From NCBI RefSeq assembly GCF_021391535.1, contig NZ_CP090066.1, forward strand, positions 1,935,501 through 1,999,500: 64,000 nt of DNA, written 5' to 3'. A model generated the notes under the pieces. That model had not been told where the DNA came from. It worked only from the letters and a program-made list of their open reading frames with translations, and ran no database searches. Both the position numbers and the translations under genes were made by a program. This document shows, piece after piece, positions 35,840 through 45,060 of the stretch (positions are counted from its first letter, which is position 1; each line of letters begins with the position of its first letter). Source of the DNA: Aurantimonas sp. HBX-1. GTDB taxonomy: Bacteria > Pseudomonadota > Alphaproteobacteria > Rhizobiales > Rhizobiaceae.

Positions 35840-37372
35840 TTACAGCGGAATATTGTCGTGCTTCTTCCAGGGATTCTCGAGATCCTTGTTGCGCAGCATC
35901 ACGAGAGCCCGGGCGACCCGCCGCCGCGTCGAGTGCGGCATGATCACCTCGTCGACATAGCCCCGCTCGGCCGCCACGAAGGGTGACAGGAACCGCTCCT
36001 CGTATTCGAGCGTGTGCCGCGCCAGCTTCTCCGGATCGGCCGCATCGCGCCGGTGGATGATCTCGGCGGCGCCCTTGGCTCCCATCACGGCGATCTGGGC
36101 GGTCGGCCAGGCATAGTTGATGTCGCCGCGCAGATGCTTCGACGCCATGACGTCGTAGGCGCCGCCGAACGCCTTGCGGGTAATCACCGTGACCTTCGGC
36201 ACCGTCGCCTCGGCATAGGCGAAGAGGAGCTTGGCGCCATGCTTGATCAGGCCGCCCTGCTCCTGCGCCGTGCCCGGCAGGAAGCCCGGCACGTCGACGA
36301 AGGTCAGCACCGGTATGGAGAAGCAGTCGCAGAACCGCACGAAGCGTGCCGCCTTGCGCGACGCGTCGGAATCGAGGACCCCCGCCAGCACCATCGGCTG
36401 GTTGGCGACGATACCGACCGTGCGCCCTTCGATCCGCCCGAAACCGGTGACGATGTTCTTGGCGAAGGCGGCCTGGATCTCGAAGAAGTCCGCCTCGTCC
36501 ACCGTCTTGGCGATCAGTTCCTTGATGTCGTAGGGCTTGTTGGCGTTGTCCGGCACCAGGGTGTCGAGGGAGGGGTCCTCCTCGGTCACCGACTGATAGA
36601 AGTCGAGCTCGGGCACCGGCGAGGTGTTGGAGGCCGGCAGCAGGTCGATCAGCCGGCGCATCTCGCTCAGCGCCGCGACGTCGTTGTCATAGGCGCCGTC
36701 GGCGATCGACGACTTCACCGTGTGCACCGACGCGCCGCCGAGTTCCTCGGCGGTGACGGTCTCGTTGGTCACCGTCTTCACCACGTCCGGGCCGGTGACG
36801 AACATGTAGGACGTGTCGCGGACCATGAAGATGAAGTCGGTCATCGCCGGGGAATAGACGTCGCCGCCGGCGCAGGGGCCCATGATCACCGAGATCTGCG
36901 GGATGACCCCGGAGGCGAGGACGTTGCGCTGGAATATCTCCGCATAGCCGCCGAGGGCTGCGACGCCCTCCTGGATGCGGGCCCCGCCGGCGTCGTAGAA
37001 GCCGATGATCGGCGCGCGGTTGCGCAGCGCCATGTCCTGGATCTTCTGGACCTTTTCGGCGTGCGCCTCGGACAGCGAGCCGCCGAAGACGGTAAAATCC
37101 TTGGCGAAGACGAAGACGGTGCGGCCGTTGACGGTTCCCCAGCCGGTGACCACCCCGTCGCCCGGGATCGTCTGCCCGGCCATGCCGAAATCCGTCCCGC
37201 GGTGCTGGACGAACATGTCGAACTCCTCGAAGGAGCCCTCGTCGAGGAACACGTCGAGCCGCTCGCGGGCGGTGAGCTTGCCCTTGGCATGCTGTGCCTC
37301 GATGCGCTTCGGACCGCCCCCCAGCCGCGCCCGCTGGCGCCGCGCCTCGAGTTCTCCCAGCATGTCCCGCAT
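35840..37372 (-). CDS. pccB: Acyl-CoA carboxylase beta subunit (propionyl-CoA type)
   Basis: Carboxyltransferase subunit that moves CO2 from biotin to propionyl-CoA. 510 aa, the standard PccB length, with the crotonase-fold N and C halves. Motifs: KGKLTARERLDVFLDEGSF, GGARIQEGVAALGGYAEIF (oxyanion region), GPCAGGDVYSPAMTDF, and the C-terminal FGGAYDVMASKHLRGD. ATG start with a purine run upstream. pccA lies downstream of it on the same strand but is separated by two plus-strand and one minus-strand gene plus the XRE regulator, so the subunits probably come from different transcripts. Confidence 0.94.
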   Translation of the reverse strand: MRDMLGELEARRQRARLGGGPKRIEAQHAKGKLTARERLDVFLDEGSFEEFDMFVQHRGTDFGMAGQTIPGDGVVTGWGTVNGRTVFVFAKDFTVFGGSLSEAHAEKVQKIQDMALRNRAPIIGFYDAGGARIQEGVAALGGYAEIFQRNVLASGVIPQISVIMGPCAGGDVYSPAMTDFIFMVRDTSYMFVTGPDVVKTVTNETVTAEELGGASVHTVKSSIADGAYDNDVAALSEMRRLIDLLPASNTSPVPELDFYQSVTEEDPSLDTLVPDNANKPYDIKELIAKTVDEADFFEIQAAFAKNIVTGFGRIEGRTVGIVANQPMVLAGVLDSDASRKAARFVRFCDCFSIPVLTFVDVPGFLPGTAQEQGGLIKHGAKLLFAYAEATVPKVTVITRKAFGGAYDVMASKHLRGDINYAWPTAQIAVMGAKGAAEIIHRRDAADPEKLARHTLEYEERFLSPFVAAERGYVDEVIMPHSTRRRVARALVMLRNKDLENPWKKHDNIPL

Positions 37373-37471
37373 GTCGCATCCCCCTCCGCCCGGTACCCGG
37401 TCCCGGGTTCCGCCCGATGGCCGTTAGCACAACCATCGCCGAACTTCACCGGTCGGCGGCGGCAACCTCGT

Positions 37472-38197
37472 TCAGCGGGCGGCGAGCACCAGCGCTGCCG
37501 CCTGCATCTCTTCCCAGCGCAACTGCCGACGCGCTTCGGTCTCGGCGTCGGCGCCCCATTGCTCGATGTTCCAGTCCTCGTCGAGATGCGCCAGCGACCA
37601 CGCCTCCTCGGCGCTGACATGGCCGTCGGCCAGCGCCAGCGCGAGCAGCGCCGACCCGGTCAGCGTCGTCACCTGATGCATCGCTGCCACCGCGAACGGA
37701 TCGTCGATGGCGGCAAGCCGCGCCGCCACGGCCCGCAGCGACGGTTCCGGCTGGGCCACATGCATCACGCCTTCGGCCAGAAGGAAGCGGGCGCCGATGC
37801 TGCGATGCGCCCATTCGAGGATCGGATCCCAGCGCTCGCGCTGGCGCTCCACCAGCCGCGCCGGATCAGCGGCCCGGTAGAACAGCAGATCCGTCTCGGC
37901 ATAGCGCGCGACGTCGTCCCGCACCGGAGCCGGATCGTCGGCGATGGCGTCGACCACCGTATTGACCAGGCGGGTGACGGGCATCGTGGCCGGGTCGATG
38001 CGCTCCTGCTGCGCATCCCACTCGGCCGCCACCGCATCGGCGACGGCCCGGCTCCGGATCGCCAGGGGGCGTCGCGCCGGCGTCTTCACCGGCCGCCCGT
38101 CGAGCAGGATGGCATGGCCGCCCTCGCCTTCCGCGACCGCCACACCGGCGTAGAAGCGCTTGGGGAGTTCCGGGCGGGGATCGATCGATTGGCTCAT
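37472..38197 (-). CDS. ATP12-family F1-ATPase assembly chaperone
   Basis: 241 aa. Alphaproteobacterial homologue of mitochondrial Atp12, which binds the F1 alpha subunit during ATP synthase assembly. Landmarks: FYAGVAVAEGEGGHAILLDG, KTPARRPLAI, EWDAQQERIDPATMPVTRL and the C-terminal SAEEAWSLAHLDEDWNIEQW. ATG start giving MSQSIDPRP; a longer frame adds 39 Arg-rich residues. It lies directly downstream of the HAD phosphatase and rluC-like genes, an order conserved in many Hyphomicrobiales. No ATP synthase genes are nearby. Confidence 0.92.
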   Translation of the reverse strand: MSQSIDPRPELPKRFYAGVAVAEGEGGHAILLDGRPVKTPARRPLAIRSRAVADAVAAEWDAQQERIDPATMPVTRLVNTVVDAIADDPAPVRDDVARYAETDLLFYRAADPARLVERQRERWDPILEWAHRSIGARFLLAEGVMHVAQPEPSLRAVAARLAAIDDPFAVAAMHQVTTLTGSALLALALADGHVSAEEAWSLAHLDEDWNIEQWGADAETEARRQLRWEEMQAAALVLAAR

Positions 38198-38261
38198 CGC
38201 GTCACTCGTCGAGATGGATGTAGGACCAGCCGGAAAAGGCCGGGCCAGCTGACGATGGAAG

Positions 38262-38975
38262 TCACGCCGCCGAGGAAGCCGCGCTGACAGCCAGCGGCGG
38301 CGTCTCGAGGCCACCGACCCGCCAGCGGTCGATCATCCGGCCGAGTTCAGCCGGCGTTCCGGCCACGTCCAGCGCGCCGGCACCGAGCAGCATGTCCGGT
38401 GCATGCGTGCCCCAGGCGACGCCCAGCGCGGTGGCGCCGGCGGCCCGGGCCATCTCGACGTCGTAGATCGAGTCGCCCACAACGAGCGTCTCACGGGCAT
38501 CGACCCCGAGCACCTCGCAGCATTCGAGCACCATCGCGGGATGCGGCTTGGACGGGCAGTCGTCGGCGGTGCGCACTACCGAAAAGGCCGCCGTCATCGC
38601 GTGGGCGTCGCAAAGGGCGGCGACGCCGCGGCGGGATTTTCCGGTGACCATGCCGAGGAGCACCGAATCGGCGGCCGACAGCCGTTCGACCAGCGCCTTC
38701 ATCTCCGGAAACAGCGCCTCGCGGAAGGTCGGCTCGTTCCGCGCCGCGCGGAAGTGCGTGCGGTATCCGGTGACCAGCGAGGCCAGCAGCGTCGGATCGA
38801 GGCCGGGATGCAGGCGGCTGATGGCGACATCGAGCGACAGTCCGATGATGTTGCGCGTCGCCGCGTCCTCCGGCGCATCCAGCCCGTGGGCAAGAAAGGT
38901 GCGCTGCATGATGTCGCAGATCACCCCGAAGGAATCGGCGATCGTGCCGTCGCAGTCGAAAAGAATGGCCTGCAT
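38262..38975 (-). CDS. HAD-IA family hydrolase (phosphoglycolate phosphatase-like)
   Basis: 237-aa haloacid dehalogenase-superfamily phosphatase. Motif I DCDGT has its nucleophile D7 and acid D9; the cap domain occupies about residues 15-85; motif II is in GMVTGKS; the Lys of motif III is in SKPHPAM; motif IV GDSIYDVEMARAAG. Substrate is unknown, with phosphoglycolate or a nucleotide most likely. Its start overlaps the stop codon of the rluC-like gene by one base, so it is translationally coupled. A 64-nt gap leads to atp12. Confidence 0.92.
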   Translation of the reverse strand: MQAILFDCDGTIADSFGVICDIMQRTFLAHGLDAPEDAATRNIIGLSLDVAISRLHPGLDPTLLASLVTGYRTHFRAARNEPTFREALFPEMKALVERLSAADSVLLGMVTGKSRRGVAALCDAHAMTAAFSVVRTADDCPSKPHPAMVLECCEVLGVDARETLVVGDSIYDVEMARAAGATALGVAWGTHAPDMLLGAGALDVAGTPAELGRMIDRWRVGGLETPPLAVSAASSAA

Positions 38976-39955
38976 CAGTCGCCGAGCTCCTCGTCGAAGC
39001 CGAAGAGGTTGAAGGTCTGCACCATGTGCGGCGGCAGCGGCGCCACCTGGTCCACCAGACCGCCGTCGGGATGCGGGATCACGATCCGCCGCGCGTGCAG
39101 ATGCAGCTTCTTCTGCACGCCGCCCGGGAAATCCCAGTTGGTGTCGTGCTCGAAATATTTCGGGTCGCCGAGGATCGGATGGCCGAGATGCAGCGCGTGA
39201 ACGCGCAGCTGGTGGGTGCGGCCGGTATAGGGCTCCATCTCCAGCCAGGCGAAGTTCTGCGCCAGGTTCTCGATCACCCGGTAATGGGTCAGCGCGTGAT
39301 CCGCGCCCTCCTCCCCATGCTTGGCAACGCGCATGCGGTCGCCGTCCTCGGTCTGCTCCTTCACCAGATAGGTGGAGATGCGGCCTTCATGCGGAACCGG
39401 GACGCCCTTCACGATCGCCCAGTAGGTCTTCTTGGTGTCGCGTTCGCGGAACGAGCGGGTCAGGGCCGTCGCGGCGCCGCGCGTGCGGGCGACCACCAGA
39501 ACGCCGGAGGTATCGCGGTCGAGCCGGTGCACCAGCCGGGGCTTCTCGCCCTTCCGGCTGCGCCAGGCTTCCAGCATCTTGTCGACATGCCGCGAGACGC
39601 CGGAGCCGCCCTGTACGGCCAGGCCCGCCGGCTTGTTGAAGACTAGGACCTTGTCGTCCTCGTAGATCAGCATCTGCGACAGCACGTCGCCGTCGTTGCG
39701 GTCGCGCATCGTGTTGGGCGTGAGCGGCCCGACCCGGCGGGCGGCATCGGCGCCGATCGGGGGCACGCGGATCATCTGGCCGGGCGCGACGCGCGTGTCG
39801 GACTTGGCGCGACCGCCGTCGACGCGCACCTGGCCCGAGCGCAGCAGCTTCTGCAGGTGACCGAAGCCGAGGCCCGGATAGTGCAGCTTGAACCACCGGT
39901 CGAGGCGCAGTCCGGCCTCGTCGTCTTCCACGCGTTTCTGTTCGACCGATGCCAT
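38975..39955 (-). CDS. RluA-family pseudouridine synthase (RluC-like)
   Basis: Converts uridines of 23S rRNA to pseudouridine; in E. coli RluC modifies positions 955, 2504 and 2580. 326 aa. An S4 RNA-binding domain is at about residues 13-65 (GLRLDRWFKLHYPGLGFGHL). The catalytic domain has its Asp near residue 146 in VHRLDRDTSGVLVVA, plus TYWAIVKGVP and YTGRTHQLRVH. The start ATG gives MASVEQKRVED. Heads the unit rluC-like, HAD, atp12. The crcB gene often found next to it in this order is not present. Site specificity is inferred from family only. Confidence 0.93.
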   Translation of the reverse strand: MASVEQKRVEDDEAGLRLDRWFKLHYPGLGFGHLQKLLRSGQVRVDGGRAKSDTRVAPGQMIRVPPIGADAARRVGPLTPNTMRDRNDGDVLSQMLIYEDDKVLVFNKPAGLAVQGGSGVSRHVDKMLEAWRSRKGEKPRLVHRLDRDTSGVLVVARTRGAATALTRSFRERDTKKTYWAIVKGVPVPHEGRISTYLVKEQTEDGDRMRVAKHGEEGADHALTHYRVIENLAQNFAWLEMEPYTGRTHQLRVHALHLGHPILGDPKYFEHDTNWDFPGGVQKKLHLHARRIVIPHPDGGLVDQVAPLPPHMVQTFNLFGFDEELGD

Positions 39956-40013
39956 GATCCGGCTTTTCCTTCCAGACGCGTCGGACGGATCATACCGCCT
40001 CAAACGTCAAGCA

Positions 40014-40029
40014 GCCCCGCAAGCGGGGC
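40014..40029 (-). terminator. Hairpin between BCCT gene and rluC-like gene
   Basis: GCCCCGC, two A, GCGGGGC: perfect 7-bp arms about 145 nt after the BCCT stop and 60 nt before the rluC-like start. No T-tract. Could terminate the BCCT transcript or sit in the rluC-like leader. Confidence 0.35.
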
Positions 40030-40174
40030 CGCGATACCCGGGCGCCGGCGGGGCCAGAGGCACGCCGCCGGCATCGGCCGGGCAATCCATCGTTGTTCCT
40101 ATACCGTTCGGAACCCGGCGGGGATAGTCGGCGCCGACGCGCCGTTCCCTCCCCGCAACGTCCGTCGCGGTCCC

Positions 40175-41782
40175 CTAGCCTGCCTCGGCCCGGACAGTTT
40201 CCAGAAACGGCTTGCGCCGTTCGGCGCGCAGGCCGAGCAGCGTCGACCAGCAGAGGGCAATGAGCAGGAAGGCGAACGGGAAGCCGGTGGTGATGGCCGC
40301 CCCCTGCAAGGCGGCGAGGCCGCCGCCGGCGAGCAGCGCGATCGCCACCAGGCCTTCGAAGGAGGCCCAGAAGATCCGCTGCGACACCGGCGCGTCGATC
40401 TTGCCGCCGGCGGTGATGGAATCGATCACCAGCGAGCCCGAATCCGACGAGGTGACGAAGAACACGATCACCAGCACGATGCCGACGAACGAGCTGATCA
40501 TCGACAGCGGCAGCTGGTCGAGCATGACGAAGAGCTTCACCTCGAGGGCGGCATCGACGATGCCGGTGAAGCCGCCGATCGTCTGGGTCAGGGCGGTGCC
40601 GCCGAAGACCGTCATCCAGATCACCGACACGACCGTGGGGATCAGGAGGACGCAGGTGATGAACTCGCGAACCGTGCGGCCGCGCGAAACCCGGGCGATG
40701 AACATGCCGACGAAGGGCGACCAGCTCATCCACCAGGCCCAGTAGAAGGTCGTCCAGCCGGTGCGGTAAGCGTCGTCGCCGCGCCCGAAGGGATTCGACA
40801 GCGGGATCAGCTCCTTGATGTACTCCCAGCCATTGCCGAAGAAGCCGCGCACAAGCACGAGCGTCGGGCCGACGGCGAAGACGAACACCAGGAGCAGCAG
40901 CGCCAGGCCCATGTTGATCTCGGACAGCCGCTTCACGCCCGCATCGAGGCCGGAGATGACGGAGACCAGCGCGACACCGGTGATGGCGACGATCAGCACG
41001 ATGTTGCTCAACAGCGTGTCCGGGACGCCGAAGAGGTAGTTCAGGCCGGCCACGGCCTGCTGGGCGCCAAGACCAAGCGACGTCGCGAGACCGAACAGCG
41101 TCGCGAAGACCGCCAGCGTGTCGATGATATGGCCGGGCCAGCCCCAGACGCGCTCGCCGAAGAGCGGATAGAAGGCCGAGCGCATGGTCAGCGGCAGTCC
41201 CCAGTTGTAGCTGAAGAACGCCAGCGCCAGCCCGACGACCGCGTAGATCGCCCAGGGATGCAGGCCCCAGTGATAGATCGTCGCGGCCATGCCGAGACGG
41301 CGGGACGCCAGCTCGTCACCCACGAAGCCGCCCAGTGGTGCGGCACTGCCGCCTTCCAGCGAGGCGGTGAAATGGGTGATCGGCTCGGAGACGCCGTAGA
41401 ACATCAAGCCGATGCCCATGCCCGCGGCGAACAGCATCGAGAACCAGCCGAAATAGCCGAACTCCGGCAGCGCATCCTTCCCGCCGAGACGGATCTTACC
41501 GAGCGGCGACAGCACCAGATAGAGGCAGAACAGCACGAAGATGTTGCCGGCCAGGATGAAGAACCAGTCGAAGGTCGAGGTGATCGCCGGGCGAAGCCAG
41601 CCGAAGAAGCCGTCGACGGCATCGGGAAAAAGCAGCGTCAGCGCGACGAAGGTGATGATCACCGCTGCCGAGATCGGAAATACCGGGTTGTGGATGTCGA
41701 GACCGAAGCGCTGCAGGTTGTCCTGGCCCACCTCGTAGTTCGTCACCGATTCCTCGGGAATCTGCGTCTCTTCGGTGCTCAT
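40175..41782 (-). CDS. BCCT family transporter (betaine/carnitine/choline type)
   Basis: Secondary transporter for quaternary-ammonium compatible solutes, usually Na+-coupled. 535 aa with twelve hydrophobic helices. The hallmark Trp-rich segment for substrate binding is WTTFYWAWWMSWSPFVGMFI, followed by ARVSRGRTVREF; a Gly-rich helix FAAGMGIGLMFYGVSEP is present. The N-terminal tail of about 30 residues is acidic. ATG start with GAGGCCCC upstream; a longer frame adds 17 residues. Two perfect hairpins lie in its leader. Probably osmotically relevant, though substrate choice (betaine or choline) cannot be read from sequence. Confidence 0.93.
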   Translation of the reverse strand: MSTEETQIPEESVTNYEVGQDNLQRFGLDIHNPVFPISAAVIITFVALTLLFPDAVDGFFGWLRPAITSTFDWFFILAGNIFVLFCLYLVLSPLGKIRLGGKDALPEFGYFGWFSMLFAAGMGIGLMFYGVSEPITHFTASLEGGSAAPLGGFVGDELASRRLGMAATIYHWGLHPWAIYAVVGLALAFFSYNWGLPLTMRSAFYPLFGERVWGWPGHIIDTLAVFATLFGLATSLGLGAQQAVAGLNYLFGVPDTLLSNIVLIVAITGVALVSVISGLDAGVKRLSEINMGLALLLLVFVFAVGPTLVLVRGFFGNGWEYIKELIPLSNPFGRGDDAYRTGWTTFYWAWWMSWSPFVGMFIARVSRGRTVREFITCVLLIPTVVSVIWMTVFGGTALTQTIGGFTGIVDAALEVKLFVMLDQLPLSMISSFVGIVLVIVFFVTSSDSGSLVIDSITAGGKIDAPVSQRIFWASFEGLVAIALLAGGGLAALQGAAITTGFPFAFLLIALCWSTLLGLRAERRKPFLETVRAEAG

Positions 41783-41811
41783 AGGGGCCTCGTCTCGGTT
41801 CTGGCGATGCA

Positions 41812-41867
41812 GCCGGGCAAGGCCCGGCGCCACGGCACGCCACCGCTTCGCAGCAGGCGAAGCGGTG
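41812..41867 (-). promoter_or_regulatory. Two consecutive perfect hairpins in the BCCT leader
   Basis: GCCGGGC-AAG-GCCCGGC (41812-41828) and a 10-bp stem CACCGCTTCG with CGAAGCGGTG (41841-41867, 7-nt loop). They lie 30-85 nt before the BCCT start and about 160-215 nt after rarA. They could terminate rarA or regulate BCCT. No T-tract follows either. Confidence 0.45.
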
Positions 41868-42028
41868 TGATCGGCCGAAGGAATGGTGGCGGCGACCCTG
41901 AGGTCCGCGCGGCTCGACGCGGCCCGTCGTACGGAACCGCCACGCCGTCATACACGATTTCGGGCAGGATTGTGGCCCGGACGCGACATTTTTTGCCGAG
42001 GCCGCGCGAAAATATGCCGATGAAGGGC

Positions 42029-43378
42029 CTAGGGGCGGTGTTTTTTGGTCTTCTCGCGCAGGCTTGCCCAATGCGCCATGCGTTCGCGCAGCGCCGCCTC
42101 GCGGCCGCGGTCGGTGGGACGGTAGAATTCCTGCCGGCCCATTTCCTCCGGGAAATAATCCTGTCCCGAGAACGCCTCTGGCGCGTCGTGGTCGTAGGCG
42201 TAGCCGGAGCCGTAGCCTTCGTCCTGCATCAGCTGCGTCGGGGCGTTGAGGATATGCTTGGGCGGCAGCAGCGAACCGTGCTCGCGCGCCGCCCGCATCG
42301 CCGCCTTGTAGGCGACGTACACCGCGTTCGATTTGGGCGCCGCCGCGAGATAGACGGTCGCCTCGGCCAGCGCGAGTTCGCCCTCGGGCGAGCCGAGATA
42401 GTCGTAGGCGTCCTTGGCGGCCAGGGCGACGCTCAGGGCGCTCGGATCGGCGAGGCCGATGTCTTCCGACGCCATGCGGACGAGCCGGCGGCCGAGATAG
42501 AGCGGGTTCTCGCCGGCATCGAGCATACGGCAGAGCCAGTAGAGGGCGGCATCCGGGTCGGAGCCGCGCACCGATTTGTGCAGGGCGGAGATCAGGTTGT
42601 AGTGGCCGTCCTGGCTCTTGTCGTAGACCGGCGCCCGCCGCTGCACGACCTCCTGGACGGCCACCGCATCGAACGTCTCGCCGGGCTTTGCCGCACGCCA
42701 GACTTCCTCGGCGAGCGTCAGGATCGCCCTGCCGTCGCCGTCGGCCATCCGCACCAGCGCCACCCTCGCCTCCTCGTCCAGCGGCAGCTTCCGGCCTTCC
42801 GCTTCCTCGGCGCGATCGAGAAGCCGGGTCAGGCTCTCCGGCCCGTGCGACCGGAAAGTCAGCACCCGGGCCCGCGACAGCAGCGCCGCGTTGAGCTCGA
42901 AGGAAGGGTTTTCCGTCGTCGCCCCGACCAGCACGACGGTGCCGTCCTCCATGACCGGCAGAAACGAATCCTGCTGGGCGCGGTTGAAGCGGTGGATCTC
43001 GTCGACGAACAGCAGCGTGCGGGTGCCGTTGGTGCGGCGAAGCCGGGCCGCCTCGAACACCTTCTTGAGGTCGGCCACCCCCGAAAAGATCGCCGAGATC
43101 TGTTCGAAGGCGTAGTCGACCTCGCTCGCCAGGAGACGCGCCACCGTCGTCTTGCCGGTGCCCGGCGGGCCCCAGAAGATCATCGAGCCCAGGCTTCCGG
43201 CATCCAGCATGCGCGACAGCACGCCGTCCGGGCCGGTCAGGTGCTCCTGCCCCACCACCTCGCCGAGCGAGCGGGGGCGCAGCCGGTCGGCGAGCGGCCG
43301 CGACCGGTCATCGGACGCGACGGCGGTGCGCGGCATTCCTCGTGGGGCGGCAGGAGCATCGCCGAACAGATCGCCCAT
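42029..43378 (-). CDS. rarA: Replication-associated recombination protein A (RarA/MgsA)
   Basis: AAA+ ATPase of the clamp-loader group that acts at stalled replication forks. 449 aa. Walker A GPPGTGKTT is at 70-78 and Walker B LLFVDEIHRFN near 124; the sensor segment VLVGATTENPSFELN and the C-terminal tetramerisation region (SALHKSVRGSDPDAALYWL) are typical. Its ATG overlaps the degQ stop codon by one base (TGATG), an arrangement often seen in Hyphomicrobiales. No regulatory element identified. Confidence 0.95.
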   Translation of the reverse strand: MGDLFGDAPAAPRGMPRTAVASDDRSRPLADRLRPRSLGEVVGQEHLTGPDGVLSRMLDAGSLGSMIFWGPPGTGKTTVARLLASEVDYAFEQISAIFSGVADLKKVFEAARLRRTNGTRTLLFVDEIHRFNRAQQDSFLPVMEDGTVVLVGATTENPSFELNAALLSRARVLTFRSHGPESLTRLLDRAEEAEGRKLPLDEEARVALVRMADGDGRAILTLAEEVWRAAKPGETFDAVAVQEVVQRRAPVYDKSQDGHYNLISALHKSVRGSDPDAALYWLCRMLDAGENPLYLGRRLVRMASEDIGLADPSALSVALAAKDAYDYLGSPEGELALAEATVYLAAAPKSNAVYVAYKAAMRAAREHGSLLPPKHILNAPTQLMQDEGYGSGYAYDHDAPEAFSGQDYFPEEMGRQEFYRPTDRGREAALRERMAHWASLREKTKKHRP

Positions 43379-44940
43379 CAGCGCACCAGCTGCGACATGC
43401 GGCGGCCGTCGCGCTCGAGCTCGAAGCGCCAGCCGAGGAAGCGACCACCCAGCATCGCTTCCAGCGCCTCGGTCGATTCGATCGCCTGCCCGTTCAGCGA
43501 CAGCAGGATGTCGCGGGGCCGAAGCCCGAACCGCGCGGCGTAGGAGCGCCGCGCGACAGCGGTGACCACGACCCCGGTCTTGTTCATCGGTAGGTCCAGT
43601 TCGGAAGCGACGCGCGGCGAGAGGTTGAGCACCGTCGCGCCGGCAAACGGCGTCTCCCCGCCGAGGACGCGCTCGTCGCGCGGCGGCGTCTCGGGTGCCG
43701 GCTGCAACGGCAGGTCGACCGACAGGCGTTCGTCGCCGCGCAGGATCTGCAGCCGGGCAACGCCGCCGATCCCGGTCGTCGCAAGGCGGTAGCCGAGCGC
43801 GTCGGGACTGTCGATGGGCACTTCGCCGACCGCGAGAATGACGTCGCCGACCTCCAGACCGGCCTCGGCAGCGGGCGTAGCCTCGCCGACTTCGTGAACC
43901 AGCGCTCCGGTCGGGCGATCGAGCCCCAGCGCCTCGGCAATGTCCGGCGTAACGGTCGCAAATCCCGCGCCGACGAAGGGCTGCTCGAACCGATCGCCTT
44001 CACGGGCCGCCCGAACGAAACTCGCTACCATGTTGGACGGAATGGCAAATCCGATCCCGTTCGAACCGCCCGACCGGGAGAAGATGGCGGTGTTCACGCC
44101 CACCAGCCGTCCCCGCATGTCGATCAGCGCGCCACCGGAATTGCCGGGATTGATCGCCGCGTCGGTCTGGATGAAGAAGCCGAAATCGTTGACGCCGATA
44201 TGAGTGCGGGCCAGCGCCGAGACGATACCGTTGGTCACCGTCTGGCCGATGCCGAAGGGATTGCCGATGGCCAGCACGAGATCGCCGATCTGCAGCCCGT
44301 CCGAGTCGGCCAGGGCGAGCACCGGGAACGGACCTTCCCCCTCGATCTTCAGCACCGCCAGGTCGACCTTGTCGTCCTTGAGGAGCACGGTCGTCTGGAA
44401 TTCCCGCCCATCGGCGAAGGCGATCTTCACCTCGTCGGCATCGGCGACCACGTGGTTATTGGTGACGACCAGCCCGGTGCTGTCGACGATGACGCCCGAC
44501 CCGAGCGAGGACTCCATCCGGGGGCGGGAATCGAAACGCTGGCCGAAGAACTGGCCGAAGAACGGATCGTTGGCGAAAGGCGACTGCCGCGCCGGGACAG
44601 CCCGCGCCGCATAGACGTTGACCACGGCGGGCGCCGTCTCCTTGACCAGCGGCGCGAAGGAAAGCTGGATCTCGGTATTGTCGCCGGGAACGCGGCGATC
44701 GCTGCCTTCTGTCCCATCCGGCACACGGACGGCCGGAACCGGGTTCCTCGCCGCCGGCGCGGGTGGCGCGGAGGGCACCGCCGGCGCTGGCGTGTTGGAT
44801 GCGCTATCGTCACCCTCGCCGAAAAGGCCCTGGACGAGACCGCGCAGGCTCCAGCCCTCTTCGGCCGCCGCAAGGCTCGGCAGCGAAGGAAGCGCGACGA
44901 GCGTGACCAGGATGATCCTGAAGAATTGGTTCGGACGCAT
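43378..44940 (-). CDS. degQ: Do/DegQ-family periplasmic serine endopeptidase
   Basis: HtrA-type protease and chaperone for envelope quality control. 520 aa. A signal peptide ends at about residue 26 (LAAAEE). The catalytic triad is H163 (VTNNHVV), D193 (KVDLAVL) and S268 (NPGNSGGAL). Two PDZ domains follow, at about 300-390 and 420-510. A Pro/Ala-rich linker sits at 48-75. The start ATG gives MRPNQFF. Linked by a one-base overlap to rarA. DegP or DegQ cannot be separated by sequence reading alone. Confidence 0.93.
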   Translation of the reverse strand: MRPNQFFRIILVTLVALPSLPSLAAAEEGWSLRGLVQGLFGEGDDSASNTPAPAVPSAPPAPAARNPVPAVRVPDGTEGSDRRVPGDNTEIQLSFAPLVKETAPAVVNVYAARAVPARQSPFANDPFFGQFFGQRFDSRPRMESSLGSGVIVDSTGLVVTNNHVVADADEVKIAFADGREFQTTVLLKDDKVDLAVLKIEGEGPFPVLALADSDGLQIGDLVLAIGNPFGIGQTVTNGIVSALARTHIGVNDFGFFIQTDAAINPGNSGGALIDMRGRLVGVNTAIFSRSGGSNGIGFAIPSNMVASFVRAAREGDRFEQPFVGAGFATVTPDIAEALGLDRPTGALVHEVGEATPAAEAGLEVGDVILAVGEVPIDSPDALGYRLATTGIGGVARLQILRGDERLSVDLPLQPAPETPPRDERVLGGETPFAGATVLNLSPRVASELDLPMNKTGVVVTAVARRSYAARFGLRPRDILLSLNGQAIESTEALEAMLGGRFLGWRFELERDGRRMSQLVR

Positions 44941-45007
44941 GACCCGCCTGTCGTTATCCGGCGCCCCGCTCGTCCGGGCCTCGCTGTCACCGCGGCGAGC
45001 CGGCCAC

Positions 45008-45032
45008 GAAAAAGGGGCCACGAAGGCCCCTT
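45008..45032 (-). terminator. Intrinsic terminator after the 43-aa exported peptide
   Basis: On the minus strand AAGGGGCC, a 5-nt loop, then GGCCCCTT and a run of T residues: a classical terminator about 30 nt after the stop of the small frame at 45061-45192 and about 70 nt before degQ. It separates the two units. Confidence 0.8.
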
Positions 45033-45060
45033 ATCACAAGCTTGGTCGGTTTTGTGGCTG

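Noticed and set aside
39857..43543. 1228-aa plus-strand ORF
   Set aside because: It spans the opposite strand of rluC-like, BCCT and rarA genes, with Arg/Asp/Gly/His-rich composition typical of antisense frames in GC-rich DNA. The minus-strand genes have recognisable families.
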